Part shown: one piece after another, positions 6,534-15,321 of the stretch
Numbering within the stretch: position 1 is the stretch's first letter
How the letters are laid out: each line of letters starts with the position of its first letter
IMG/VR virus record: IMGVR_UViG_3300032268_000119
Span: 1 to 21,653 of that record
Reading direction: 5' to 3' (one strand)
From: a virus
DNA length: 21,653 nucleotides
The notes under the pieces: generated by a model
The model's input: only the letters and a program-made list of their open reading frames with translations
The model's database searches: none
What the model was told of the DNA's origin: nothing
Program-made: the position numbers and the translations under genes

Positions 6534-8191
6534 TGGCAAAACAGAAAATTATATTTGGTGAGTGGTTGCCAGATCAGCCGGGTGTTAGTGGGGCTGTAAT
6601 GGATGCCTATAACTGTTATCCAGTTACTAATGGCTATGCTCCGTTACGTGAAGCAGTAGATTACTCAACTAATGCAGGTCAGAACCTACTTGTAGCATTT
6701 GCGGGTAAGTTTTCTGGTGCATCTACGCTATTTGCTGCTGGTGCTACACAGATTTACAAGTTTAATCCTAGTAATACTGGCTTAGATGCATTAACGACTA
6801 CTGGCTATTCTACTGTTGAGTCATGGGATATTACTCAGTTTGGCTCTAAGATGATTCTAGCCAACGGTGCAGACCAGCTACAGGCTTATGATCTAGGTTC
6901 ATCGACTTACTTTGCTGATTTGGCTGCTGCTGCTCCTGCTGCCCACTTTGTAACGGTAGTACGAGACTTTGTAGTGGCTGCTAATGTAGGTGGTGAGGAG
7001 AACAAGGTCTATTGGTCAGATATTAATGACGAGACTGATTGGACTCCGGGTGCTGCTTCTCAATCTGACTCACAAGTAATGGCTGATGGCGGTGATATTA
7101 CAGGTCTAGCAGGTGGTGAATACGGTCTAATTTTCTTAGAACGTGCTATCTATCGTATGACGTATGCAGGTAGTCCGTTCTTCTTCCAATTTGACGCTAT
7201 CTCTAGGACGTTAGGCTGTATGTCTAATGGCTCTATTGCTCAGTTTGGTAACTTAACTTACTTCCTGTCTGACGATGGCTTTTACATGTGTGATGGTAAG
7301 TCAGTTAAGAATATAGGCGTAGAGAAGGTTAATCGTTGGTTCTTTGATAATGTCAGTTTGAGCGAAATTCAGACAGGCATGAGCGCAACTATTGATCCGG
7401 TTAAAAAGTTAGTCATCTGGAACTTTAAGAATAACTTTGGTCGCAGATTCTTGCTGTACTACTCGATTGATCTGAATAAGTGGAGCTATGGTTTAACGGA
7501 CGTTAATTTCTTAGCGTATGGACTGACACCGAGTGCCACACTTGAGCAGTTAGATATTTACTATTTTGATAGTACAAACCAGAAAACTGGTACGTATACA
7601 CAAAGTAGCACTACTGTTACGGTTACTGTTACAGATCATGGGTTAGAGACTGGTGCTTATGTATCTTTTGATGCGACTTCTGGTGCTGGAGTAGATGGAG
7701 CATTTACAGTAACAAGAACTAGCGCAAATATATTTACATTTACAGCCGCAACTGGTGCGACTATTACTACGTCAAATTGCACAATTACCTTGCCTAGTCT
7801 TGATAACGCAGCAGAGCAGATACCGTTAGATTCACGTACTTGGGCTGGTGGTCAGCTTATATTTGTTGGTGTGCGAGATCAGAAGATTGTAGTTTTCTCT
7901 GGTGCATTGCAAGCGGCATACATTACTTCTGGAGATATTGACATTGGACGTTCTATTATCACATTGGCAAAACCTATTATCGATAATGGAATCGCGTCAG
8001 TTTCAGTTGCCAGTAGAAAACTATTGTCAGATAGCGTCGAATTCGGAACAACAGCTACACCAGACTCAGACAACCGAGTGCCATTGAGAGCTAACGGTAA
8101 TTACCATCGTATTAAGGTAACTCCTACTAATGCCAATTGGGAAACTATTGTAGGATGTGAGATTGAAATTACTCAACAGGGCAATCGATGA
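6533..8191 (+). CDS. Tail nozzle/tube-like protein with inserted beta domain
   Basis: A 552-residue protein resembling the nozzle or gp10-like DNA-stabilisation tail proteins of short-tailed phages, which close the tail and form its channel. Recognisable parts are the start IIFGEWLPDQPGVSGAVMDA and NKVYWSDINDETDWTPG at about 158-173. GLIFLERAIYRMTYAGSPFF at about 198-217, ISRTLGCMSNGSIAQFG, and the late PLDSRTWAGGQL at about 431-442 also fit. Between about residues 352 and 420 lies a threonine-rich stretch with THGL-type sequence (DHGLETGAYVSF, then GAFTVTRTSANIFTFTAAT). It resembles small beta-barrel FCCH-like modules found in phage tail proteins and looks inserted into a loop of the host fold. 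The stop overlaps the next start (ATGA). Confidence 0.78.
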   Translation: MAKQKIIFGEWLPDQPGVSGAVMDAYNCYPVTNGYAPLREAVDYSTNAGQNLLVAFAGKFSGASTLFAAGATQIYKFNPSNTGLDALTTTGYSTVESWDITQFGSKMILANGADQLQAYDLGSSTYFADLAAAAPAAHFVTVVRDFVVAANVGGEENKVYWSDINDETDWTPGAASQSDSQVMADGGDITGLAGGEYGLIFLERAIYRMTYAGSPFFFQFDAISRTLGCMSNGSIAQFGNLTYFLSDDGFYMCDGKSVKNIGVEKVNRWFFDNVSLSEIQTGMSATIDPVKKLVIWNFKNNFGRRFLLYYSIDLNKWSYGLTDVNFLAYGLTPSATLEQLDIYYFDSTNQKTGTYTQSSTTVTVTVTDHGLETGAYVSFDATSGAGVDGAFTVTRTSANIFTFTAATGATITTSNCTITLPSLDNAAEQIPLDSRTWAGGQLIFVGVRDQKIVVFSGALQAAYITSGDIDIGRSIITLAKPIIDNGIASVSVASRKLLSDSVEFGTTATPDSDNRVPLRANGNYHRIKVTPTNANWETIVGCEIEITQQGNR

Positions 8192-8985
8192 CTAGATCAG
8201 TACAGTTTCGTACTCTACCTGTATTCGGTGCTGATGAACGCTCTGTTAGTGAGGTTGTCCGTGGGATCATGGACGGTAAGACGAACAATACTGGTACGGT
8301 TACTTTAGCGACAGGTAATACTACTACTACTACGCTATTTGATGATCGTATAGGCAAGGAGAGCCTTTTATTCTTTACTCCTGTATCTGCGGCTGCGTTT
8401 ACTGATGCGATGCCCTACGGAGCGTTTCAGGACTCTACGAACCAGACTGCTGCTAATACTACGACTGCATATGCTATTACATTAAATACAACTGACTACT
8501 CTAATGGGGTATATCTATCGAATAGCTCTAGGATGAACGTCAGGAATGCAGGTGTTTACAACTTGCAATTTTCTATCCAATTTAAGAATACGACAAATAG
8601 CAGCCAAGATATAGATGTATGGTTTAGAAAGAATGGAACAAATATAACGGCTTCTAATAGTCGATTTGGTATTCCGGCACGACATAGTTCGGGCAATCCT
8701 AGTCATATTATCGCTGCATTAAATTACTTTATTGAATTAGCTGTAGGCGACTACATTGAGATAATGTGGAGAGTTACAGATACTGGCGTAACGATTGAAA
8801 CATTTGCGGCAGGAACTAGCCCGACTAGACCGTCAGTACCTAGCGTTATTACTACGGTAAATTATGTTTCTCCTAATGCTTCAACAAATATTTATGTTAG
8901 CAGTCAAGTGCGAGGAAGTGCTACTCTGACACATTGGTCTAATAACACGGCAGATAAAACGTATGGTTATATTGTGGTGGGCTAA
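8188..8985 (+). CDS. Phage structural protein with jelly-roll-like C-terminal domain
   Basis: A 265-residue protein. The N-terminal 30 residues are polar and include the helix-like SVSEVVRGIMDGKTNNTG; a TGTVTLATGNTTTTTLFDD segment follows. The central and C-terminal part reads as a beta sandwich: GVYNLQFSIQFKNTTNSSQ, then DIDVWFRKNGTNI. It continues with FIELAVGDYIEIMWRVTDTG, the strand order seen in C1q/TNF-like jelly rolls used by many phage fibres and decoration proteins. The visible pattern suggests a trimeric surface or tail protein; this is inference from sequence style. The start overlaps the nozzle-like gene by four bases (ATGA) with AGGGC upstream, and the stop overlaps the GNAT-like gene (TAATG). 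Confidence 0.72.
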   Translation: MTRSVQFRTLPVFGADERSVSEVVRGIMDGKTNNTGTVTLATGNTTTTTLFDDRIGKESLLFFTPVSAAAFTDAMPYGAFQDSTNQTAANTTTAYAITLNTTDYSNGVYLSNSSRMNVRNAGVYNLQFSIQFKNTTNSSQDIDVWFRKNGTNITASNSRFGIPARHSSGNPSHIIAALNYFIELAVGDYIEIMWRVTDTGVTIETFAAGTSPTRPSVPSVITTVNYVSPNASTNIYVSSQVRGSATLTHWSNNTADKTYGYIVVG

Positions 8986-9383
8986 TGGAGTATAGATATA
9001 TTGCTCCACAGGAACTAAGACAATGGTGGGCTAGTGTAAGAACTGGCTTAGAGAAAATTAAAAGTAGGAGTCCAGAAAACTGGATTATTGAAGATGTATA
9101 TACAGACTGTTTCAACCAAAAGAGTCTGTTGTTTGTACTGATAGAGAATAACCACTATGCTGGCTTCTTCGTCATACAGCCACAAGGTGAGACTATGCAT
9201 CTATGGGCTGCTTATTCGTTAGAAAATAGTTATGATGTTGTCGAAAATGCCTTAAAATACATAAAAGGCATGGCGGCAGAGGCTAAAGTTAAGTTCATAA
9301 CATTTTCTAGTCATAGGCGCGGTTGGACTAAAAGGGCGGCTGATTACGGATTCCGCCCAAAAACATGGATTTGTGAGGTTTAA
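8985..9383 (+). CDS. GNAT-like protein beside the ejection-protein genes
   Basis: A 132-residue protein. YAGFFVIQPQGETMHLWAAY followed by a helix (NALKYIKGMAAEAKVKFITF), and the ending GWTKRAADYGFRPKTWICEV, follow the strand-helix-strand plan of the GNAT acetyltransferase fold. In that fold the last motif (R-x-GW...GF) closes the domain. The classic acetyl-CoA loop (Q/R-x-x-G-x-G/A) is not visible, so activity is uncertain. Podoviruses of the T7 group place a GNAT-like virion-assembly protein (gp13) next to their internal core genes; the same neighbourhood here suggests a comparable assembly role. That parallel is inference. The start overlaps the previous stop (TAATG) and the stop runs into the next gene's ribosome site. 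Confidence 0.68.
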   Translation: MEYRYIAPQELRQWWASVRTGLEKIKSRSPENWIIEDVYTDCFNQKSLLFVLIENNHYAGFFVIQPQGETMHLWAAYSLENSYDVVENALKYIKGMAAEAKVKFITFSSHRRGWTKRAADYGFRPKTWICEV

Positions 9384-9384
9384 T

Positions 9385-10119
9385 ATGGGTGGTGGCGGCG
9401 GTAGTCAAAAGAGCACTACAACAACGAGCATTGATCCAGCGATCAAGCCGTATGTTACCTATGGACTTGAGGAGGCTAAACGTCTCTATGAAACAGGTTC
9501 ACCACAATTCTTTCCCGGTCAGACGTATGTAAGCCCATCGGAGCAGACTCAGCAAGCCCTACAAATGGCTCAACAACGAGCTATGGCAGGTTCTCCGCTA
9601 ACAGGTGCTGCACAGGCTGAGACATTAGCTACAATTCAAGGGAGAGGCGTTAATCCATTCCTAGCGGGTGCTTTAGAGCAGACGAATCGTCTAGCTGGTG
9701 AAGATTACTTGCGTAATATGCAGAAATTGCAATCAGGAGCATCGTCAATGGGTCGTTATGGCTCTGGTGCTCAGAATCAATTAACAGGTCAGGCTCAGGA
9801 TGTTTATGCTCGTGCATTAACGGAGCAAGGTGGTCAGTTAGCGTATCAGAGTGCTGAGGCTGAACGTGCTCGTCAGATGGCGGCTGTTGGTGCTGCTCCT
9901 CAGATGGCACAAGCTGACTATGCTGACATACAGCGATTACTTAGCGTTGGCGGTGCTAGAGAGGCTCAGAGTGCTGCTCAGTTACAAGATGCAATGAATC
10001 GCTTTAACTTCCAGCAAAACTTGCCACAAGCAAAACTAAGCCAATACGCTAATCTGTACTCTAGTGCTCCTCAAGGAAGCCAGACGGTGCAGACTGCTAC
10101 TCCTACAGGAGGCAAGTAA
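9385..10119 (+). CDS. Probable internal virion / ejection protein
   Basis: A 244-residue protein. The ATG at 9385 follows GAGGT by five bases and gives MGGGGGSQKSTTTTSIDPAI. A GTG at 9373 in the same frame would overlap the previous gene and lacks such a site. The opening, continuing with KPYVTYGLEEAKRLYETGSP and QFFPGQTYVSPSEQTQQALQ, is typical of a phage family located between tail and internal core genes. The rest is alanine- and glutamine-rich helix (for example QAQDVYARALTEQGGQLAYQ, and SAEAERARQMAAVGAAPQMA). Such proteins are thought to be packaged and expelled with the DNA. The stop overlaps the next start (TAATG) behind an AGGAGG site, the strongest ribosome site in this region. Confidence 0.72.
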   Translation: MGGGGGSQKSTTTTSIDPAIKPYVTYGLEEAKRLYETGSPQFFPGQTYVSPSEQTQQALQMAQQRAMAGSPLTGAAQAETLATIQGRGVNPFLAGALEQTNRLAGEDYLRNMQKLQSGASSMGRYGSGAQNQLTGQAQDVYARALTEQGGQLAYQSAEAERARQMAAVGAAPQMAQADYADIQRLLSVGGAREAQSAAQLQDAMNRFNFQQNLPQAKLSQYANLYSSAPQGSQTVQTATPTGGK

Positions 10120-10457
10120 TGGCTGATCCTATTTCAGCAGGTGTAGTTGGTTCTGTAGTTATGCCTACTGCTGGAGTTGCTTTAGCTGCGCCTACTATAA
10201 GTACAGCGTTAGTTAATGGTTTAAATGTTGGTGGGTCATTTTTTGGTCAGGGCGGTATGCTGTCTCAGGCTGGTCAAGGGTTGAGTGTATTTAATCAGGC
10301 TAATCAAGCATTCGGTGGTGGCGATCAATCTATGCAAATGGCTCCACAAGGACAAATAAGTCGTGGTCAGGTTCAACCAATGGATTATATGAGTTTATTA
10401 AATCCACAGAATCAGCAGACTGTTATTAGTCCTCCACAAATTTCGTTATTGGGGTAA
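10119..10457 (+). CDS. Small internal-protein paralogue A
   Basis: A 112-residue glycine-, alanine- and glutamine-rich protein. The N-terminal 40 residues are mildly hydrophobic (GVVGSVVMPTAGVALAAPTI) and could associate with membrane. From about residue 40 the protein matches its downstream neighbour closely: SFFGQGGMLSQAGQGLSVFN, then QANQAFGG, then ISRGQVQPMDYMSLLNP, and the identical ending PPQISLLG. The pair is therefore a tandem duplication with different N-termini. The position among probable ejection proteins suggests a minor internal virion component; no known family is recognised. AGGAGG precedes the start, which overlaps the previous stop. Confidence 0.72.
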   Translation: MADPISAGVVGSVVMPTAGVALAAPTISTALVNGLNVGGSFFGQGGMLSQAGQGLSVFNQANQAFGGGDQSMQMAPQGQISRGQVQPMDYMSLLNPQNQQTVISPPQISLLG

Positions 10458-10459
10458 TT

Positions 10460-10933
10460 ATGGGTGGCTCATCAAGTCCTTTAAGTGTTGGTTCATTCCT
10501 TAATGGAATTGGAACTAATTTAGTCGCTGGCGGCGATATAGCTAAAGGCGCGTTACTGAACGCTTCTATGTTGGCTAGCTCTGGTGGTGCTACTAATCCT
10601 ACAGTTGGTTCTTTTTCTCCAGACTTTATGAATACAGGAAAAGTAATTCAATCTGCTCCTGCTGCAAACAATGCTTTAAATGAAACATTTTTACAGAGAA
10701 TTGGTGGGACTGGTAATATATTTGGTCAGGGCGGAACATTGTCTCAAGTTGGTCAGGGTTTAAACGTATATAACCAAGCTAACCAAGCATTTGGCGGTAA
10801 CGATGCGCCTATGCAATACGCTCCCGCTGGACAAATAAATAGAGGGCAGATTCAGCCGATGGACTACATGAGCTTGCTAAATCCGCAGCAACAGTCGGTT
10901 ATCCGTCCACCACAAATTTCATTATTGGGGTAA
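10460..10933 (+). CDS. Small internal-protein paralogue B
   Basis: A 157-residue protein, paralogue of the gene just upstream. The unique N-terminal 85 residues (starting MGGSSSPLSVGSFLNGIG) are rich in glycine, serine and alanine. The shared C-terminal part runs IFGQGGTLSQVGQGLNVYNQ, then ANQAFGG, then INRGQIQPMDYMSLLNP, and ends PPQISLLG. Amino acids are well conserved between the copies while many third codon positions differ, so the duplication is not recent and the C-terminal module is under selection. The strictly kept C-terminal peptide suggests a binding tag. It starts two bases after the previous stop with GGGG as ribosome site. Function unknown. Confidence 0.72.
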   Translation: MGGSSSPLSVGSFLNGIGTNLVAGGDIAKGALLNASMLASSGGATNPTVGSFSPDFMNTGKVIQSAPAANNALNETFLQRIGGTGNIFGQGGTLSQVGQGLNVYNQANQAFGGNDAPMQYAPAGQINRGQIQPMDYMSLLNPQQQSVIRPPQISLLG

Positions 10934-10936
10934 TGT

Positions 10937-12874
10937 ATGGCACTAACTCCTGAAGAAAGAAATCAGTTTTATTATGGTAATCCTCCTGCTCAAAGGAGTT
11001 TGACTGATTTTATTCCTAGCATGAACAGCTTGAGTGGTCTCATTCCTACAGAGATTCCTAACGTATTCGGTCAAAGAAATCCAATGTACGAAGGTTTGTT
11101 AGGAGCACCTCAATCTCAAGCATTGTCTAGGCAATCTAATATAGCTGGTCTATTGGGCGCTGCTGCTGCTTTGGCTGCTGGTATGAGTAGGCAAGGTCCT
11201 AGAAGGTCTGGATTGCAAAACGTATTAGGTGCTTTAGGCGCTGGATACGGGGCATCAGGACAGGCATATAACCAAGGATTGCAGAACTTTTCTGCCGCTC
11301 AACAATTACAAGTTAATGCTGAGAAACAAAAAGCATTTGCTGATATGGCTATAAAGTATCCTGATTTAGCCCCATTAGCTCGTATTGATCCAGCTAAGTT
11401 TGTTGAAATGGTTAGTCAATTAGAGCAACAACGTCCTATTGCTGAGGCTTATAAACAAGCATATGGTCAACAACCTGTTCAACAAGCTGTTCCTGTTGCG
11501 ACTCAAGCAGACATAGATTATCAAAATAAATTAGCCACAGCTCAACAAGATAGAAATTTAATTCAACAACAAAACGTAGCTAGAGAAGAAGAATTTAATA
11601 AAACTTTAGGTGGCTCAAATTTAGATATTTATGGTCAACCTGTTCGTGTGTCGGCTAGTGCTGTTCCAAGAAGCGCAGATGGTACTCAACCACCTATAAC
11701 TGGTGCTGAACTTTCCCCTGTTCCTTTTGAGGGTCGTCAAACTGATATTGCAAAGCTAGAACAAGTTGCTATGCCAACTATTCCAGCTCCTCAGGCTGTA
11801 CAACCTGCACCACAAATTAATTTACAAGAACAAGCGTTAAGAGATCAAAAGGATACATTACTTAGAGTAAATTCTAATCTTTCTAGGCTTGGAACTAAAG
11901 CTGCTAATGATGAAGTAAAAAATAATCTTGAGCAAATTAAGAGTCTTGATACTCAAATTCAGCAAGTTGCTGTAGGTGGATTTGATTTCAAAAAAGTTAG
12001 AAGTTCTTTACCTAAAGAATTTCAAGATAGAGTTGATGTTGTCGAGGAACTTGCCAAAAAAGGCTCATTAAATGGTGAGCAAATTAGTCTTAGATTGCAA
12101 TCCATTCAAGAAAAAGCAACAGAACAACAGCAAAAACTTACTGATTATACAAATGACGTTCGCAGAACAGCTAAAGAACTTTATCCTGTAACCCCATTAA
12201 CTGATCTTAATGAAGATCAAATGAGACGGTTAAATCTTGTAATAGAGCAACGAGCTAAGGCAAGAGGCGCTGCTGGAGCAACAAAAATAGACATGGGTCA
12301 AAAGACTGTTGCTATAGAACGTGCAAAGGCGCAAGTAGCTAGTGAAACTGCTGCTGAAGGTGCTTTGGCTGTTGCTGGTGATGTTAGGGCTATTGTTGAT
12401 GTATTAAAGCCATATCAAGGTGGAAAATTAGATCAACTTAAAGCTGAATTAGGACCATATTTCCCCGGTACTAACTTTGCAAAAATATCAACCGCTGCTG
12501 GTATTGCTGAGGCTCTAAGAGCTAAAATTGCTCCTACATTGCGTGTACAGGGTTCCGGTGCTACTTCAGACTTTGAGATAAAGCAATTTATGTCTGCAAT
12601 TCCTTCTTTAGCTCAGTATCCTGAAGGTCGTGAATTGTTGGCTACATACACACAACGATTTGCAGATAGAGCAGCAGCAGCGGCAGACATTAAAGCTAAG
12701 ATGATTGAAGATGGTACATATTCATTAAAAGCATTTCAGAATCAATTAAAAACTGCTGGCTATGAAACTGTATTAACTCCAGAAGATTTGCAAAGGTTAA
12801 ATACATTTAATAAACCTCCAGCTGCAGGAAGTTCGTTACCTCCTGATGTTAGACGCAGATATGGTCTTCAATAA
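10937..12874 (+). CDS. Large helical internal virion protein, probable ejection protein
   Basis: A 645-residue protein. The start (MALTPEERNQFYYGNPPAQR) is followed by an alanine/glycine-rich hydrophobic stretch around residues 68-105 (IAGLLGAAAALAAGM), which may insert into membrane. Next comes a glutamine-rich low-complexity segment at about 160-225. Long charged helical stretches with coiled-coil character follow (for example LRDQKDTLLRVNSNLSRLG, and DEVKNNLEQIKSLDTQIQQV). The C-terminal 190 residues read as a separate helical domain ending in DVRRRYGLQ. No catalytic motif is visible. Long helical proteins in this position of podovirus-like genomes are packaged in the head and ejected with DNA to form a channel across the envelope. 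The role is inferred from composition and position. The start lies three bases after the previous stop. Confidence 0.72.
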   Translation: MALTPEERNQFYYGNPPAQRSLTDFIPSMNSLSGLIPTEIPNVFGQRNPMYEGLLGAPQSQALSRQSNIAGLLGAAAALAAGMSRQGPRRSGLQNVLGALGAGYGASGQAYNQGLQNFSAAQQLQVNAEKQKAFADMAIKYPDLAPLARIDPAKFVEMVSQLEQQRPIAEAYKQAYGQQPVQQAVPVATQADIDYQNKLATAQQDRNLIQQQNVAREEEFNKTLGGSNLDIYGQPVRVSASAVPRSADGTQPPITGAELSPVPFEGRQTDIAKLEQVAMPTIPAPQAVQPAPQINLQEQALRDQKDTLLRVNSNLSRLGTKAANDEVKNNLEQIKSLDTQIQQVAVGGFDFKKVRSSLPKEFQDRVDVVEELAKKGSLNGEQISLRLQSIQEKATEQQQKLTDYTNDVRRTAKELYPVTPLTDLNEDQMRRLNLVIEQRAKARGAAGATKIDMGQKTVAIERAKAQVASETAAEGALAVAGDVRAIVDVLKPYQGGKLDQLKAELGPYFPGTNFAKISTAAGIAEALRAKIAPTLRVQGSGATSDFEIKQFMSAIPSLAQYPEGRELLATYTQRFADRAAAAADIKAKMIEDGTYSLKAFQNQLKTAGYETVLTPEDLQRLNTFNKPPAAGSSLPPDVRRRYGLQ

Positions 12875-12882
12875 GGTTAATT

Positions 12883-14589
12883 ATGGCTATAACACTACAA
12901 GACTTAGAAAGAGCATTACTTGAAGCTGACAAGGCTGGAGATACTACGTCTGCTAATTTGTTTGCTAATGAAATAAAAAAAATACAACAGTCGCAACAGC
13001 CACAAGAAGGTGGTGTAATTTCAGGTGCTCAGAAACGCATATCACAGGCTGGTGAAGGTATAACTGGCATGGGTATGCGTATTGGAGAAATGTTAGGTTT
13101 TACTTTTCCAGAGCAAATGAAGCAGTATGAATCTAGAGTACAGCAAGAACGCTCTGTAATGTCTCCTACGTATCAGTCAATGAGTCCTACTGGTGGTCGT
13201 GAAATTACAGGCTCTACTATTGTTGATGTTCTTGGTAGTGCGCTTGGTGGTGCTGGACTTAAAGCAGCTAAGAATGTTCCTTTTGTTGGTGGAACTGCTG
13301 AGGCTTTAGGTGGCGCATTAGCTCCTACAACTGTCCCACAAGCTATTGGTGGCGGTGCATTGTATTCCTTAACTACTCCGTCAGAAAGTACGTCTGAGGC
13401 TGCATCTAAAGCAGTATTAGGTGGTGGTGCTGGCGGTATAACTCAATTTGGATTACGTCAACTTGGTTTAGCACCAAAATTAGAACCTAATCTAACTCCA
13501 CAGCAACAAGAAGTAGCTCGTAGAGCATTAGAGCAAGGGTTCCAACTTGATCCTACGCAAATTACTGGCTATGGTGGTGGATTAAGAGAAGGCATTAAGT
13601 CTCGTTTCCCTATTGCTAGAGAAGCATTTACTCGTCTTGAAGAAAACAATCAAAACCAGACGAATAACATTGCAAAAAATTTAATTAAAATACCACAATC
13701 AGCAGATTTAACTAATGAGTCAATGGAAACTGCATTTAAGTCTGCTCTTAATAATTATCAAGTTTTAAAAAAGGTTCCTTCTATACAAGGTGACCAGCAA
13801 TTTGTACAAACAATAAATACTGAATTAGCTAGATTGAATAAAATACCAAAATCGCAACTTAGTGCTGATGATAAAAAAGCTATTCGTGTATTAAATGAAT
13901 ATAAGAGTTTTGGCACTCAATCAATATCTGGTGATGAAGCATTTATCCGTTCTAAAGCTATTGGTAACAATTTATTCCAAGCGCAGAAATCTGGCTCTGG
14001 AGAAGCTGCAAACGCATTTAAAACGCTGCGTAGTGCATTTGAACAGTCAATTGAAGATTACTTATCAAGTCCGGCTAATTTAATGCGTACTAATGGTAAA
14101 GCAACATTAGACCAGTTTAAAGATGGTCGTAAAACGCTATCTAATTGGTATTTAATTGATAATGCATTTAATCGTGATACTGGCAATGTAAGTGCAGCTA
14201 AGTTGTCGCGTGAGTTAGCTAAGAAACCTACATATGGCACTACTAAAGAGCCTATTGAAACTGCTGCTCAATTGAGTGGTGCGTTCCCTAGAGCATTCCC
14301 TAGTAGCGGAACATCAGAAAGAATGTCTTACGGTGATCCATTATCATTATTGTTTCAGTCACCAGTAGCAATTCCTGCTTATTTGGCTACTTCTCAGCCA
14401 GTACGTAATATTCTTGGTCAGAGATATTTAGGTGCAAAGCCGGAAGGATTGTTGGGTAATATTTATGGTGGCATTTCTACTGCTGGTGGTTATTTGCCTC
14501 AACCTGCTAGAAATGAATTTGGTCGGGCTTTAATGTCTGCTGAACAACAGCAATTAATGCAAACGCTACAGCCTACTTATGGTCAATAA
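12883..14589 (+). CDS. Internal virion / ejection protein with N-terminal ADKAGD helix motif
   Basis: A 568-residue protein. The N-terminal helix LERALLEADKAGDTTSANLF, followed by ANEIKKIQ, is a motif seen at the start of many phage internal virion proteins (pattern L-x-x-AD-x-AGD-x-x-A-x-x-LA). A glycine/alanine-rich, partly hydrophobic region follows at about 100-185 (IVDVLGSALGGAGLKAAKN). A helical domain (about 195-460) and a C-terminal proline/glycine-containing region (LGNIYGGISTAGGYLPQPA) complete the protein. No catalytic motif is visible. With the preceding 645-residue protein it probably forms the ejected core. TAAGGTTAATT precedes the ATG, so the upstream stop is fused with the ribosome site. 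The assignment rests on the N-terminal motif, composition and neighbours. Confidence 0.72.
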   Translation: MAITLQDLERALLEADKAGDTTSANLFANEIKKIQQSQQPQEGGVISGAQKRISQAGEGITGMGMRIGEMLGFTFPEQMKQYESRVQQERSVMSPTYQSMSPTGGREITGSTIVDVLGSALGGAGLKAAKNVPFVGGTAEALGGALAPTTVPQAIGGGALYSLTTPSESTSEAASKAVLGGGAGGITQFGLRQLGLAPKLEPNLTPQQQEVARRALEQGFQLDPTQITGYGGGLREGIKSRFPIAREAFTRLEENNQNQTNNIAKNLIKIPQSADLTNESMETAFKSALNNYQVLKKVPSIQGDQQFVQTINTELARLNKIPKSQLSADDKKAIRVLNEYKSFGTQSISGDEAFIRSKAIGNNLFQAQKSGSGEAANAFKTLRSAFEQSIEDYLSSPANLMRTNGKATLDQFKDGRKTLSNWYLIDNAFNRDTGNVSAAKLSRELAKKPTYGTTKEPIETAAQLSGAFPRAFPSSGTSERMSYGDPLSLLFQSPVAIPAYLATSQPVRNILGQRYLGAKPEGLLGNIYGGISTAGGYLPQPARNEFGRALMSAEQQQLMQTLQPTYGQ

Positions 14590-14599
14590 AGGTTAAATC

Positions 14600-15319
14600 A
14601 TGGCAAAGAACAAGATTAGTGAATATAGTGCTACCGCATCCAATAACACAGATATTGGCGGTATTAACATAGCTGAGGGCTGTGCTCCATCAGGTATTAA
14701 TAACGCTATACGCGAATTAATGGCACAGCTTAAAGATCAGCAAACAGGCGCAGATGCTGATAACTTTGTCGTTGGTGGTGCATTTACCTGCTCTGGTGCT
14801 GCTGTATTTAGCTCGACTGTGGCGTTAGGCGCATCAGCTACGGCTACTACGCAATCGGCTGGAGATAACTCTACTAAGGTAGCTACGACTGCTTATGTTG
14901 GTAACTCTGTAGCTCTTGCTTATCCAGTAGGCTCAATATATATCAATGCCTCCGTTAGCACTAATCCTGCTACATTGTTTGGCTTTGGTACATGGACTGC
15001 GTTTGGTGCTGGTCGTGTAATGGTAGGCTTAAACGGAGGTGATTCTTCATTTGATACTCTTGAAGAAACTGGTGGCTCTAAAGATGCTATCGTCGTAAGC
15101 CATACTCACTCAATTAGCGACCCCGGTCACAACCATACAGTTGGAATTCAGACTAAAACACTCGATCAAAATGCTGGTGGTTCAAGTCTTGCTGGTGCTG
15201 GTACTACAACTACAAGTACGGCAAGTACAGGAATCTCAATTAATTCAACTGGTGACTCTGCTACTAACGCTAACTTGCAACCATACATTGTTGTTTATAT
15301 GTGGAAACGGACAGCCTAA
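14600..15319 (+). CDS. Collar/tail fibre protein with gp10-C-like tip
   Basis: A 239-residue protein. The N-terminus (KISEYSATASNNTDIGGINI, then AEGCAPSGINNAIREL) is an attachment segment common to many phage fibre genes. A short shaft (residues about 55-105) ends in STKVATTAYVGNSV. The C-terminal half starts with YPVGSIYINASVSTNPATLF, then GFGTWTAFGAGRVMVG, the hallmark of the baseplate gp10 C-terminal / tail-collar type domain. It continues with SHTHSISDPGHNHTVG, giving HxH pairs at 168/170 and 177/179 that may bind a metal along the trimer axis, and ends in LQPYIVVYMWKRTA. This makes a second probable host-contact fibre, separate from the glycine-rich adhesin at 3.2-4.8 kb. Confidence 0.85.
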   Translation: MAKNKISEYSATASNNTDIGGINIAEGCAPSGINNAIRELMAQLKDQQTGADADNFVVGGAFTCSGAAVFSSTVALGASATATTQSAGDNSTKVATTAYVGNSVALAYPVGSIYINASVSTNPATLFGFGTWTAFGAGRVMVGLNGGDSSFDTLEETGGSKDAIVVSHTHSISDPGHNHTVGIQTKTLDQNAGGSSLAGAGTTTTSTASTGISINSTGDSATNANLQPYIVVYMWKRTA

Positions 15320-15321
15320 TC

